Source: GCA-003244245 sp052390495 (GTDB taxonomy: Bacteria; Actinomycetota; Actinomycetes; Mycobacteriales; Pseudonocardiaceae). Taken from it: a stretch of DNA of 30,956 nucleotides. Location of the stretch: NCBI GenBank assembly GCA_052390495.1, contig JBQTGW010000278.1:1-30956 (forward strand). Direction: 5' to 3'. Each line of letters starts with the position of its first letter. Positions within the stretch are counted from its first letter, which is position 1. A model generated the notes under the pieces. It was not told the DNA's origin. It worked only from the letters and a program-made list of their open reading frames with translations, and did no database searches. The translations under genes were made by a program, and so were the position numbers. Below, piece by piece: positions 1 through 7,832 of the stretch.

Positions 1-132
1 CCGACCGCCCCATTGTAAGGCGGCAGTCATGGAGCATTCGGGGCAAGCCACGATGTCACTGTGCTGATCGGTGCCGTCCGCGGTGTAGTGAATCTTCTCG
101 TTGTCTCTCGGCGCCGAAATGTGGATGGTCAT
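1..132 (-). CDS. Small hypothetical protein, 3' end outside window
   Basis: The minus-strand reading frame opens at ATG 132 behind a good ribosome site (AGAAAGGA, about 6 bases upstream) and stays open for 44 codons to the window edge. The visible part begins MTIHISAPRDNEK and contains one Cys-x-x-Cys pair (residues CPEC, about 30-33), which could be half of a zinc site. I do not recognise the family. The clear ribosome site makes it more likely real than a chance frame. The missing 3' part prevents any functional call. Confidence 0.5.
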   Translation of the reverse strand, partial: MTIHISAPRDNEKIHYTADGTDQHSDIVACPECSMTAALQWGGR

Positions 133-237
133 GGGATTCCTTTCTACGGTGCGCGAGGTTCTGCGTGTGTGTTGCTGGCTGACGTAGCCCGGCCTGATGA
201 TCCGGTCATATCGGTGAGGAGTCACGGCGGACGGTAG

Positions 238-801
238 CTGATACCTGCGCCGCAAACTTCCCAGACGAGCCCAACTCGATCACGCGACTCGCCGCCGCCC
301 GTGGTGAACGCGACCACTTTGACGATCTCGCTTGTCGGCGCCCGATCGGCGTCTTCGGTGAACAGCCCGCTCGCGGTACTTGTGGGTGCTGAGGAACAAG
401 CGTACCGGCAGGTCACGTTAGGACCGGAGATCTTCGCGCACAGTAGCCACCGCTATATCCTCCGACCTAGGCGCCAGGCGCATCTCCTCCCCGTCAACGT
501 CGCCGCGATGGGCGAACCGGTACGGTCCAGCCCGTTCATGGAAGAGATCGTTATCCACCAGCGCGGCACCTTCGACCTGGCCGCTGAGGTTGACGTGTTT
601 GCCACGCATTTGCAGTACCAGCTGCGCACCGCCCGCAACCATCAGTTGCTGATCGCCGACAAGACGATCATCAACGTGCTCGCCTACGCCCGGATGCTGC
701 TCGACATCGCGCCCGACAGCATCGACGCGGCTGTGCTTGACGCGATGGAGACGGATGGATCTGCGGGACCGCCGGGCGCAACGAGCGGGCCAGCTTGTTG
801 A
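238..801 (+). pseudogene. Decayed AAA/P-loop NTPase fragment (AAA_28-like)
   Basis: The frame is open from just after a stop at 235 to 801, with a possible GTG start at 301. Near the N-terminus TLTISLVGARSA looks like the strand before a Walker A loop, but the expected GKT/GKS is replaced by SSVNS, so nucleotide binding should be lost. Further on, LIADKTIINVLAYARMLL matches the Walker-B-like region of AAA_28-type ATPases. Similarity stops around 760, where the sequence runs into a regulator fragment on the other strand, so the C-terminus is also lost. The family call is inference from motif shape. A divergent but functional gene is possible but unlikely. Confidence 0.45.
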
Positions 802-901
802 GGTGGGTGGCGAACTCCTCCGGGGTCCAGCTCAATCGGGCCAGACAACCGATCAGCACCGCATTCGTCGCGTCCTGACGCATCAGGTGCGGCTCACTCA
901 C
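780..901 (-). pseudogene. N-terminal fragment of an actinobacterial HTH-type regulator
   Basis: A GTG start at 901 follows a good ribosome site (GAGGGGGCC). The first 43 or so residues contain CLARLSWTPEEFATHLNKLA, the pattern that opens a family of actinobacterial XRE-like regulators (x-WTPE-x-LA-x-x-L-N). The frame runs on to 671 but loses family character after about 780, where it meets the end of the AAA fragment on the opposite strand. It therefore looks like a 5' stub left by a deletion or recombination joint. Confidence 0.4.
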
Positions 902-1136
902 GAAGGCCCCCTCGATCTCGGCGGGAATCGGGTGCGCCCACGGTAATAGTCCGAGTGCGGCCAGTCACGGCTCTGCCCAGCAGCACTTCGCTGACCGCAA
1001 CTCCAGCAGCGACGACCAAGCCCCACCACAGCCAACCCACGCACCGGACGGCAGGCCGGTGGCCTGGCTCGCGCACCCCAGCCGAAGTGCGCTACCCCGA
1101 AATAGTCCCCCGAGGCATCAGGGAAGGCTTACTTCG

Positions 1137-1430
1137 GTGAATAACGGCGCCGCGATGGACGCTACGCGCACGATCGGCTGGCGCATTCAGCGCATACGCA
1201 ATGCCCGGGACAAGTCGCTGCGGGTCATCGCCGGGTTGGCGGGGATGAGTAAATCCACCCTGCATCGTATCGAGTGCGGACAGCGTGAGCTAACCCTCTC
1301 TGAAATCGTAGCACTGGCCAGCGTACTGGAGATCGACCCCTCGAAGCTGATTGGATTGCCGATTCTGGCGCCCAGCAACGGACACACCGGGCATGAACGC
1401 CGGACACGCGGGCGTGAGGGGGGCGCTTAG
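1137..1430 (+). CDS. Short XRE-family HTH regulator, probably C-terminally truncated
   Basis: About 97 residues. GTG 1137 is chosen because GGGAAGG lies about 10 bases upstream; ATG 1155 in the same frame is the alternative. Residues about 13-65 form a clear Cro/CI-type helix-turn-helix (RIQRIRNARDKSLRVIAGLA, then GMSKSTLHRIECGQR). After LPILAPSNGH, where relatives usually continue into a long helical effector region, the frame becomes Arg/Gly-rich and stops. It is convergent with the sigma gene and overlaps its 3' end by 4 bases. It may be a stub that still binds DNA, or a pseudogene. The intact relative at 21017-22207 shows the full-length form. Confidence 0.65.
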   Translation: MNNGAAMDATRTIGWRIQRIRNARDKSLRVIAGLAGMSKSTLHRIECGQRELTLSEIVALASVLEIDPSKLIGLPILAPSNGHTGHERRTRGREGGA

Positions 1431-2221
1431 GCCAGGCGCGCGCGCAGGGTGGCCAGGGTGTGGGTGAGCAGCCGGGAGACGTGCATCTGGGAGATGCCGA
1501 TCTGCTCGGCAATTTGGGTCTGGGTCATGTTGCCGAAGAAGCGCAGGAGCAGGATCGTGCGTTCGCGTTGGGGCAGCTCGGCCAACAGTGGCTTCAGCGC
1601 CTCGCGATATTCCACGCGTTCCAGCTCGCTGTCCGCGGTACCGATCAGTTCTGCGAGGGTGCTGCTGCCTTCCTCGTCGACGAGTAGGCAGTCCAGTGAC
1701 TTACCCCGGTAGGCGTTGGCTGCTTCCAGTCCGTCGACGATCTGCTCGCGCGGCAGGTCGAGGTGGTGGGCGAGTTCGGTCACGGTGGGCGCCCGGCCGT
1801 AGCGCTGGGACAGCTCCAAGGTCGCGGCGCCCAGGGTGACGTGCAGGTCCTTGAGTCTGCGTGGTACCCGCATGGCCCAGCCGTGGTCCCGGAAATGCCT
1901 TCGAACCTCCCCGGTAATGGTGGGTACCGCGTAGGAAAGGAAGTCCACTCCGCGATCTGGCTCGAACCGGTCCACCGCGTTGATCAGACCGACGGTAGCG
2001 ACTTGTTCGAGGTCATCGAGTGGTTCGCCGCGGTGCGCGAAACGGCGGGCGATGTGCTGGGCGACGGGCAGGTGGCCCCGGACCAACTGATCCCGAAGTT
2101 CGGCCCGGCGTGGGTGCTGCGGTGACAAGGCAGCGAACTCGACGAAACGAGGAGTGAGATACGCATATTCGGTGTCATTCGCTGCCGTGGTCTTGGCGGG
2201 CAGTGATGCCACGGGAGTCAT
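1427..2221 (-). CDS. SigF/SigB-type alternative sigma factor
   Basis: 264 residues, full length for a group 3 SigF/SigB/SigG sigma factor. Region 2 is seen around residues 70-120 (DLEQVATVGLINAVDRFEP, then VDFLSYAVPTITGEVRRHFR). Region 3 covers about 125-185. Region 4 has LPQRERTILLLRFF followed by the helix-turn-helix TQTQIAEQIGISQMHVSRLL near the C-terminus. It redirects RNA polymerase to stress or developmental promoters. Its ATG overlaps the stop of the anti-sigma gene (ATGA at 2218-2221), so the two are translationally coupled, as expected for a partner-switching pair. The stress or cue it answers to is not visible. Confidence 0.93.
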   Translation of the reverse strand: MTPVASLPAKTTAANDTEYAYLTPRFVEFAALSPQHPRRAELRDQLVRGHLPVAQHIARRFAHRGEPLDDLEQVATVGLINAVDRFEPDRGVDFLSYAVPTITGEVRRHFRDHGWAMRVPRRLKDLHVTLGAATLELSQRYGRAPTVTELAHHLDLPREQIVDGLEAANAYRGKSLDCLLVDEEGSSTLAELIGTADSELERVEYREALKPLLAELPQRERTILLLRFFGNMTQTQIAEQIGISQMHVSRLLTHTLATLRARLA

Positions 2222-2658
2222 GCGGTGATTCCCCGTCGCATCTTGATCAACTGGATACCTAGCGACGGGGTGTCGGAATCGTGCTCGGCTATTATCTCGA
2301 CCTTGTCAGTGAGGGTAGCCAGCACCTGCCATCCAAAGGTGTTCTGAGAGATCATTGAGTATTCCGGCTTCGGGATCCGCGCGACCACCGTGATCCGGTC
2401 CGGATCGACCCGCAGCGTGCAGTGCAGCCGAGAGCCCGGCCGCGCCAGGGTGGCCAGCGTCGAGCACACCTCATCCACCGCCATCCTCAGATCGGACACC
2501 GCATCGAGATCGAAATCGGCTCGCGCCGCGAGGTCAGCCGCCACCGCCCGCACGGTGGCTATCTGGGTAGGCAGGATGTCCACCTCGATGGTTACTGCAC
2601 CATGTGCAGCAAGTACCGGTGTTACACCCGCTGCGCATCGAAAGTCGGAACCCGTCAC
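2218..2658 (-). CDS. RsbW-like anti-sigma factor (HATPase_c serine kinase)
   Basis: 146 residues. The HATPase_c fold of RsbW/SpoIIAB anti-sigma factors is recognisable: the N-box region reads LRMAVDEVCSTLATLA (residues about 77-92), followed by a strand pattern typical of the group. These proteins bind the sigma factor and phosphorylate the anti-anti-sigma factor. The later glycine-rich ATP-lid is poorly conserved (TFGWQVLATLTDKVEI), common in actinobacterial members. GTG 2658 is only about 11 bases from a SigF-like -10 box, so the transcript may be nearly leaderless. The gene sits between its expected partners, the STAS protein upstream and the sigma factor downstream. Confidence 0.85.
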   Translation of the reverse strand: MTGSDFRCAAGVTPVLAAHGAVTIEVDILPTQIATVRAVAADLAARADFDLDAVSDLRMAVDEVCSTLATLARPGSRLHCTLRVDPDRITVVARIPKPEYSMISQNTFGWQVLATLTDKVEIIAEHDSDTPSLGIQLIKMRRGITA

Positions 2659-2668
2659 GGAGGTAGGG

Positions 2669-2695
2669 GTACCCGTCCCGGTTCACCGCCCAAAC
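2669..2695 (-). promoter_or_regulatory. Candidate SigF-type promoter upstream of the anti-sigma gene
   Basis: On the minus strand GTTT (2692-2695) is separated by 17 bases from GGGTAC (2669-2674). This closely fits the GTTT / GGGTAT pattern known for actinobacterial SigF/SigB-type promoters. It lies just before the anti-sigma/sigma pair, so the sigma factor could drive its own operon. The match is by eye. Confidence 0.5.
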
Positions 2696-2731
2696 ATGTG
2701 ACCTCCGGTCGGGTGTTTCGCTCCCCGGTTG

Positions 2732-3118
2732 TCAGGAAGGCGTGAGCGCGGTGTCCGGTTCGGTGTGGATCTCGAACAGTTCGGTCAGGCCGGTGGCCTC
2801 CAGTGGCCGAACGACCTCGCGGGAGTCGCACACCAGCCGCAGTGCGATGTGGCGCGCACGGGTCCAGTCCAGAACCTCGACCAGCACTGCGAGGCCGCTG
2901 GACCCGAGGAACGTGATCCGCCGCAGATCGAGCACCAGCAGCGAACCGGTTCGCTCGACCTGCTGCTTCAGGTAGGAACGCAGATGGGGGGTGGTCATCA
3001 TGTCGACCTCGCCAGCGACGGTGACCAGGCAGCTGCTCCCGACCTCCCGCGTATCGAGCGAGATCAACTGGTCGATGCCGGCATCCAGGCCGGTCCGCGG
3101 GTTGGGATGCGAGGACAT
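2732..3118 (-). CDS. STAS-domain anti-anti-sigma factor (RsbV/SpoIIAA-like)
   Basis: 128 residues from ATG 3118, chosen because AAGGAG lies 7-8 bases upstream; the longer frame to 3202 has no such site. The STAS domain shows CLVTVAGEVDMMTTPHL (strand 2 and helix 1) and the phosphorylation loop VLDLRRITFLGSSGLAVLVE, where the first Ser of the SSG triplet is the expected target. When unphosphorylated it should bind the anti-sigma factor and free the sigma factor. It is transcribed in the same direction as its partners, with a 73-base gap that contains the SigF-like promoter. Confidence 0.9.
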   Translation of the reverse strand: MSSHPNPRTGLDAGIDQLISLDTREVGSSCLVTVAGEVDMMTTPHLRSYLKQQVERTGSLLVLDLRRITFLGSSGLAVLVEVLDWTRARHIALRLVCDSREVVRPLEATGLTELFEIHTEPDTALTPS

Positions 3119-3203
3119 CTGTTTTCTCCTTGGACCTGACGGACCAACGCGCCCGGCCTGGTTCGGGGGTACAACACGACCTGGTTGAAGGATGCTTACC
3201 ACT

Positions 3204-3221
3204 AGGCTTGCACCAAAGCCT
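3204..3221 (-). terminator. Weak hairpin after the dha operon
   Basis: AGGCTT (3204-3209) and AAGCCT (3216-3221) form a 6-bp stem with a 6-base loop, downstream of the last gene of the dha operon. There is no U tract, so it may only be part of a terminator. Confidence 0.2.
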
Positions 3222-3279
3222 GGCGGATCACAACTGCCGAGGAGGCGGCATTGGGAGCGGGAGAGCTCTCTGGTGCCAA

Positions 3280-4672
3280 TCAGGCCAACCGTGCGCGTAG
3301 TTCCGGTAGCAGCAGGGGATCAGCCCGGAACGGCGCGGTCAGCTGCAGTACCTCCGGCAAGTGAGCGGCGCCGCGGGTCCGGAGCAGGAAGGCTATTGCC
3401 TCAGGCGCGACGACTCCCTCGTCTGCGGTGGCACAGCCCGTCGAGGGCGGCGGCCCTGCCGGTTGTGGTGAGGCGGTGTTCGCCGCTGGCTGGTGTGGTG
3501 AGCCAGCCGAGGGTGAGCCCTGGTCGCAGCCATTCCCAGAGCGCGAGGCGCGCCTCGAGAAGATCGGGATGGGTGCCGTCGCTGTGGTGAAAGCTGGCGG
3601 CGACGGCCTCGTGCGCGGCGCTGGTCAGGGACTCAGCGGTGGCCGGGACGTCGAGCAGGATCGCAGCGGCGATCTCGGCGATGTGAGCGGCGAAGTCGTC
3701 GTGATCGAACCAGCCGGCCGCAGCGGCGCTCCATAACTGCGCCGGGTCGTCGAGGGCTGCCCGGCCGACGGTAGTAAGGGTGAGCTGGCGCTTTCGGACC
3801 GCGATCAGGTGGGCCCTGGTCGCGAGATCGCGGAGCTCGACGAGCTCGACGACGTCACTCTCCTTGCGGATCTTGAAGGCGGGCAGGCCCCAGCCGAACC
3901 GCGCTGCGGCGTCCCGGACCAAGGCCGGGGGTAGCTGGCCGGTGGTGGTGAGGGTGAACCCGTCGCTGATGGCTTCGAGCAGGAACCGCAGTGAGTCTAG
4001 GGGGCCGCGTTCCTCGTCGGTGCGCGTGGTGAGGCGGGGCAGGACAGCGCGCAGGATCGCGCCCCGGGCCGTGGTGCCTGCGTCGACCCAGTGGACGGCG
4101 CGTTCAGCGTGGACCACGTCGACGGGTGTTCGTCCGGCGAACAGGGCGGACGGGGTGCGCAGCCAGGCGTCGACCAGGTCGCGCTGGGTCGCTCGCCACG
4201 CCCGCGCGCCAGGGGTGAATGCGCCGACGTCCAGCGCGGACTCCAGCATGCGCTGCGCTGCACTGAGAACCGCGGCTTCGTCGCGACCCATGATCGGCGC
4301 CCAGGTGAGGGTGGGGGTGTCCGGCGGTTGCACGCCGGTGGCCTGCATCGCTCGTCGGTAGGCGGCGATCCCGGCCAGTGGTGAGCGGGCCCAGCCAGCC
4401 AGCACACCCGGGGTGTGCTTGCGCAGCGCCGCTGCACCGCGGTGCCGACCCGAGGTCTCCAGCAGCCTGGCGCAGGCGGCGCCCACCTCTGGCAGCACCT
4501 CATCCGGCATGACCCACTTCCGTGGAGCCGTGTACCACGCCAGCTGCTGGGCGTCATGCTGGCTGACTGAGGCCGGGTCCCGGTCGTCGGGAGACAACCA
4601 GCCGAGCACCTGCTCGTCGAGCTCCGCCGAGTCGGTCACCGGGAGATCCTCCTCGCTGCCTGCAGCGTTCAC
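3280..4672 (-). CDS. Unknown 423-residue protein coupled to dhaM; probable late frameshift
   Basis: The open frame 4672-3401 encodes 423 residues from a GTG that overlaps the dhaM stop (GTGA), so it is translated with the dha operon. I do not recognise a named family. Visible features: DLVDAWLRTPSALFAGRTPV (about residues 164-183) resembles the MbcA/ParS toxin-binding motif of Xre/ParS-type antitoxins. Two winged-helix-like repeats carry LTTTGQLPPALV and LTTVGRAAL, as in pRiA4b ORF-3-like proteins. The frame ends in an Arg-rich tail at 3401, but the +1 frame continues convincingly (EGVVAPEAIAFLLRTRGAAH and on) to a stop at 3280. A frameshift near 3430-3445 therefore probably removed about 49 native residues. 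A partial copy lies at 9043-9425. Confidence 0.6.
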
Positions 4673-7182
4673 GCTTGCTGATCGAGAACGCGCTCCGCAA
4701 GGAGTTCGCGGACGCTGGTCGCGCTCTGAGCGGCGAGGGCGGCCCTGGCGAGCGCGGCCGCATCGCGGCTGTGCACGCCGCGCACCATCTGCTTGATCGC
4801 GGGGACCGCTGGTGGCGCGACGCTGAGCTCGCGGACCCCGAGTCCGAGCAGCAGCGCGCAGGCTCGCTCGTCGGCAGCCAGTTCGCCGCAGACCGCAACG
4901 CGCGCCTGCCGCCCGGCGCCCTGGCAGACGACGTCTACGAGGCGCAGCACGCCAGGATCACACGGGTCGCAGGCGACGGCGGGGTTGCCGCGCTCGGCGG
5001 CCAGCGCGTACTGGGTCAGGTCGTTGGTACCGATGCTGAGGAAGTCGACATGCGGGGCGAAAGTGGCCGCCTTGAGTGCTGTCGCCGGGACTTCGACCAT
5101 GATCCCAACCTGGAGATCGGGTGGTCTTCCTCGGCCTGCCACGGCGATCGCGTCGTCGAGCATGCGCCGGGCCCGCCGGAACTCGTCGAAAGTGCTGATC
5201 ATCGGGAACATGAGACTCACCGGCACGTCGTGGGCGACGCGCACCATGGCGAGCAACTGATCGCAGAACTGCGCCGGGTGGGCCAGCGACAGCCGGATGC
5301 CGCGCACGCCCAGAAACGGGTTCGCTTCGGCAGGCGTCGGCAGGTAGCGCAGCGGCTTGTCCGCACCGACGTCCAGGGTGCGTAGAGTGATCCGCCGCCC
5401 ACCGAGCCCCTGGGCGATGCTCCGGTAGGCCGCTTCCTGTTCCTCGACATCGGGAGCCTGCGCCCGGCCGAGGAACAGGAACTCCGTCCTGACCAGGCCC
5501 GCCAGGTCGGCGCCGCAAGCCAGGGCCGCCTTGGCGTCCTCGAAGGAGCCGATGTTGGCGCCGACGAGGACCGCGACTCCGTCACTCGTGGCGGCGGGCG
5601 ACGCAGCGTGGGCCAGGGCATGGCGGTCTCGCCGGGCCAGGTCAGCGGCCCGGGTACGCCAGGTCGCCACTACGTCGGGGGGTGGATCGATGACGAACTC
5701 GCCGAGCGTGCCGTCGACCGCGAGCAGGGTGCCCTCGTCGATGTTGAGCACGGCCGGGCCTGCTGCGGCGATGGCCGGGATGCCCCGGGCCCGCAGCATG
5801 ATCGCGCTGTGTGACATCGGGGCACCGAACGCCAGCAGCACGGCGCACACCTGCCGCGGATCGAGTTGTGCCGCCTGCGCCGGGGTCAGATCGGCGGCCA
5901 CAAGCACGCCCCCGTGACACGCGATCGCATCCGGGACGCCGAGCAACGCGCGGAGGACCTGGTCCCCGACGGCATGCACGTCCGCGGCCCGAGCCTGCTG
6001 GTACTGGTCGGGGAGGGCAGCGAGCTCCGCGCCGACCCGGTTGAGGGTGGCTGACCAGGCAGCGGCCGCAGCCTGCCTGCCGTGCACCCGCGAGCGGACC
6101 TCGTCGAGCAGGTCGGCGTCGTCGAGGAGCAGCAGGTGCGCGTCGAAGATGGCGGCCTGCGCCGCTCCGACCTCGCGGGCGGTATGTGTCTGTACCCGTT
6201 GCACATCGCCGCGGACGGTGGCGATGGCCGCCTGCAGGCGATGCCACTGTCCTGCCGGGTCGTCGGTGTGCGCGGGAATGTCGAGGGGCGCGAATCTGGT
6301 CGAGCACGCCGGGCCGATGCCGATTCCGGGTGAGGCAGGCAGCGGTGTGCGCCGCTCGCCCTGGCCGCCCGGGGCTTCGGTACCGAGGTCGTCTCCGAAG
6401 CCCCGGGCGGCCAGGGCGAGCAGCTGGTCCAATGCCTGCTGTGGCCCGGCGATCCTGACCTCGACCTCATGGCCGCCCACGGCACCGAGGGTGCTCACTC
6501 GGGACAGGCTCGACGCCCGGACCCAGGGTGAGTCCGTGGTCAGGTTGCGCAGCCGGACCGGCGCGTCGAGCGCACGCACCAGCTGCACCAGACGAGCGGC
6601 CGGGCGGGCGTGCAGCCCATGCGGGTTCGCCACCGTGAAGGTGCCGACGAGCTCGCCGAGGTAGGGCTGGTCGCCCTCAAGCAACTCGCCATCAAGCAAC
6701 TCGCCATCAAGTACCGGGCCCGGCGAACTCAGGTGTGCCGTCTTGCCTGCCAGCGCTCCTGCTGCCTCGGCTGCCACCTCCTCCCGGGTGGCGCCACCTG
6801 CTGCGGCGACCGCAGCGACGAGCAGGCCCTCGACGAGCGGGGCGGGGGAGAGCAGGACCTGCCGGCCGGTGTCGTCGTCAAGCAGGTCGAGGGCGAGCTC
6901 GGCGGAGAGCACGGCGCTGCCGAGGTCCATCAGGACGACGACGCCGCCACCCTGGTCGGCGGCGGTGATGGCCGCGGCGATCTGCCCGGCGTCGGTACCG
7001 AGTGTCGTGTCGTCGAGGCCGGCTGCGACCTCGATCCGAACCCCTCGGCTGGGTTGTCCTTCGCTGGGTTGTCCTTCGCTGGGTTGTCCTTTGCTGGGCA
7101 GCATCTGCTGGGCGAGGGCGACCGCGGCGCGGGCGAGGGCACGGCTATGGGACACGACGACGAGACCGACCACGGGTGGCAC
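4669..7182 (-). CDS. dhaM: DhaM fused to HPr and full-length enzyme I
   Basis: About 837 residues. GTG 7182 is chosen: it starts exactly at the first DhaM strand (VPPVVGLVVVSHS) 5 bases after the dhaL stop, whereas the upstream frame reads through dhaL. Domains in order: DhaM/EIIA-Man-like with the phosphorylated His in VVSHS; HPr with GLHARPA; enzyme I with PMSHSAIMLRARGIP (active His) and, at the end, SIGTNDLTQYALA and VCGELAAD (PEP-binding domain with the active Cys). Phosphate would pass from PEP to EI, HPr, EIIA and then to ADP on DhaL. E. coli DhaM carries only a shortened EI, so the complete EI is notable. Two in-frame 15-bp tandem repeats expand loops. Confidence 0.95.
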   Translation of the reverse strand: MPPVVGLVVVSHSRALARAAVALAQQMLPSKGQPSEGQPSEGQPSRGVRIEVAAGLDDTTLGTDAGQIAAAITAADQGGGVVVLMDLGSAVLSAELALDLLDDDTGRQVLLSPAPLVEGLLVAAVAAAGGATREEVAAEAAGALAGKTAHLSSPGPVLDGELLDGELLEGDQPYLGELVGTFTVANPHGLHARPAARLVQLVRALDAPVRLRNLTTDSPWVRASSLSRVSTLGAVGGHEVEVRIAGPQQALDQLLALAARGFGDDLGTEAPGGQGERRTPLPASPGIGIGPACSTRFAPLDIPAHTDDPAGQWHRLQAAIATVRGDVQRVQTHTAREVGAAQAAIFDAHLLLLDDADLLDEVRSRVHGRQAAAAAWSATLNRVGAELAALPDQYQQARAADVHAVGDQVLRALLGVPDAIACHGGVLVAADLTPAQAAQLDPRQVCAVLLAFGAPMSHSAIMLRARGIPAIAAAGPAVLNIDEGTLLAVDGTLGEFVIDPPPDVVATWRTRAADLARRDRHALAHAASPAATSDGVAVLVGANIGSFEDAKAALACGADLAGLVRTEFLFLGRAQAPDVEEQEAAYRSIAQGLGGRRITLRTLDVGADKPLRYLPTPAEANPFLGVRGIRLSLAHPAQFCDQLLAMVRVAHDVPVSLMFPMISTFDEFRRARRMLDDAIAVAGRGRPPDLQVGIMVEVPATALKAATFAPHVDFLSIGTNDLTQYALAAERGNPAVACDPCDPGVLRLVDVVCQGAGRQARVAVCGELAADERACALLLGLGVRELSVAPPAVPAIKQMVRGVHSRDAAALARAALAAQSATSVRELLAERVLDQQA
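6679..6708 (-). repeat. 15-bp tandem repeat within dhaM (linker)
   Basis: Two perfect copies of a 15-base unit (6679-6693, 6694-6708) plus a partial third encode repeated DGELL blocks between the EIIA and HPr domains. The frame is kept, so it only lengthens a linker. Confidence 0.85.
7046..7090 (-). repeat. 15-bp tandem repeat within the DhaM EIIA domain
   Basis: Three copies of a 15-base unit (7046-7060, 7061-7075, 7076-7090) and a degenerate fourth encode repeated PSEGQ blocks near residue 30. They sit between the first helix and second strand, where DhaM proteins normally have a short loop. Confidence 0.85.
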
Positions 7183-7187
7183 CGGCG

Positions 7188-7829
7188 TCAGCTCTCGGTC
7201 AGTGCGGTGGCGGCCGCCGCGACGAGCAGCGCGGCCGACGTTGCGCCCGGATCCTGGTGGCCGACGCTTCGTTCCCCGAGGTAGCTCGCGCGGCCTTTCC
7301 TGGCCAGCATGGGCGCCGTGGCATCGCGCCCGGCATCCGCAGCGCGGGCGGCCGCCCATAGCGCCGGACCGAGCCGGGCACCACCGGCCAGTGCTCCCTC
7401 CAGTGCATCGACGGCGGGGGCCAGCGCGTCGACCATCGTCTTGTCGCCTGCGCGCGCCTTACCGCGCTGGATCACACCCTGCAGGCCGGCTCGCAGTGCG
7501 TCGGCGAACGCCGGGCCGTCCAGGGTCTCGATGTCCTCCGCGGCGGTGGCCATTCGGAGGAAGAGCGTGCCGTACAGCGGTCCGCTGGCCCCGCCGACGT
7601 TGCTGATCAAGGTCATTCCGACCTGCCTGAGTAGCGCTTGGGCGCTGGACGGGGGCCCACCGTTCAGGGCGGCCGTAACCGCCGTCATCCCGCGGTCCAT
7701 GTTGGCCCCGTGGTCGGCGTCGCCGATGGCGGAGTCGAGCCGGGTGAGTAGCTCCTTGTTCGCCGCGACGAACCCGGCGAATTCACGGATCCACCTGGTC
7801 AGCGCCTCGACATTGACCGGCTGGCTCAT
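7188..7829 (-). CDS. dhaL: Dihydroxyacetone kinase ADP-binding subunit DhaL
   Basis: 213 residues, full length. The nucleotide/Mg site is seen as AIGDADHGANMDRGM (residues about 33-47) and the later GGASGPLYGTLF and GDKTMVDALAP blocks are typical of DhaL. The subunit holds ADP permanently; the ADP is rephosphorylated by DhaM and the phosphate is passed to dihydroxyacetone on DhaK. It starts 3 bases after the dhaK stop and ends 5 bases before dhaM, so the three genes are one operon. The second Asp-rich position reads GDAD rather than GDGD, a common variant. Confidence 0.95.
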   Translation of the reverse strand: MSQPVNVEALTRWIREFAGFVAANKELLTRLDSAIGDADHGANMDRGMTAVTAALNGGPPSSAQALLRQVGMTLISNVGGASGPLYGTLFLRMATAAEDIETLDGPAFADALRAGLQGVIQRGKARAGDKTMVDALAPAVDALEGALAGGARLGPALWAAARAADAGRDATAPMLARKGRASYLGERSVGHQDPGATSAALLVAAAATALTES

Positions 7830-7832
7830 CAG

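Noticed and set aside
894..1076. Minus-strand frame with a hydrophobic stretch (WLWWGLVVAAGVAVSEVLLG)
   Set aside because: No ribosome site, overlaps the start of the regulator stub, and the ends are low-complexity; kept out as a chance frame.
3261..3270. GAGAGCTCTC palindrome
   Set aside because: Ten-base palindrome with no loop and no partner; likely chance in GC-rich DNA.
4091..7606. Many plus-strand frames opposite the dha operon
   Set aside because: All are shadows of the minus-strand coding sequence with typical GC-rich antisense composition.
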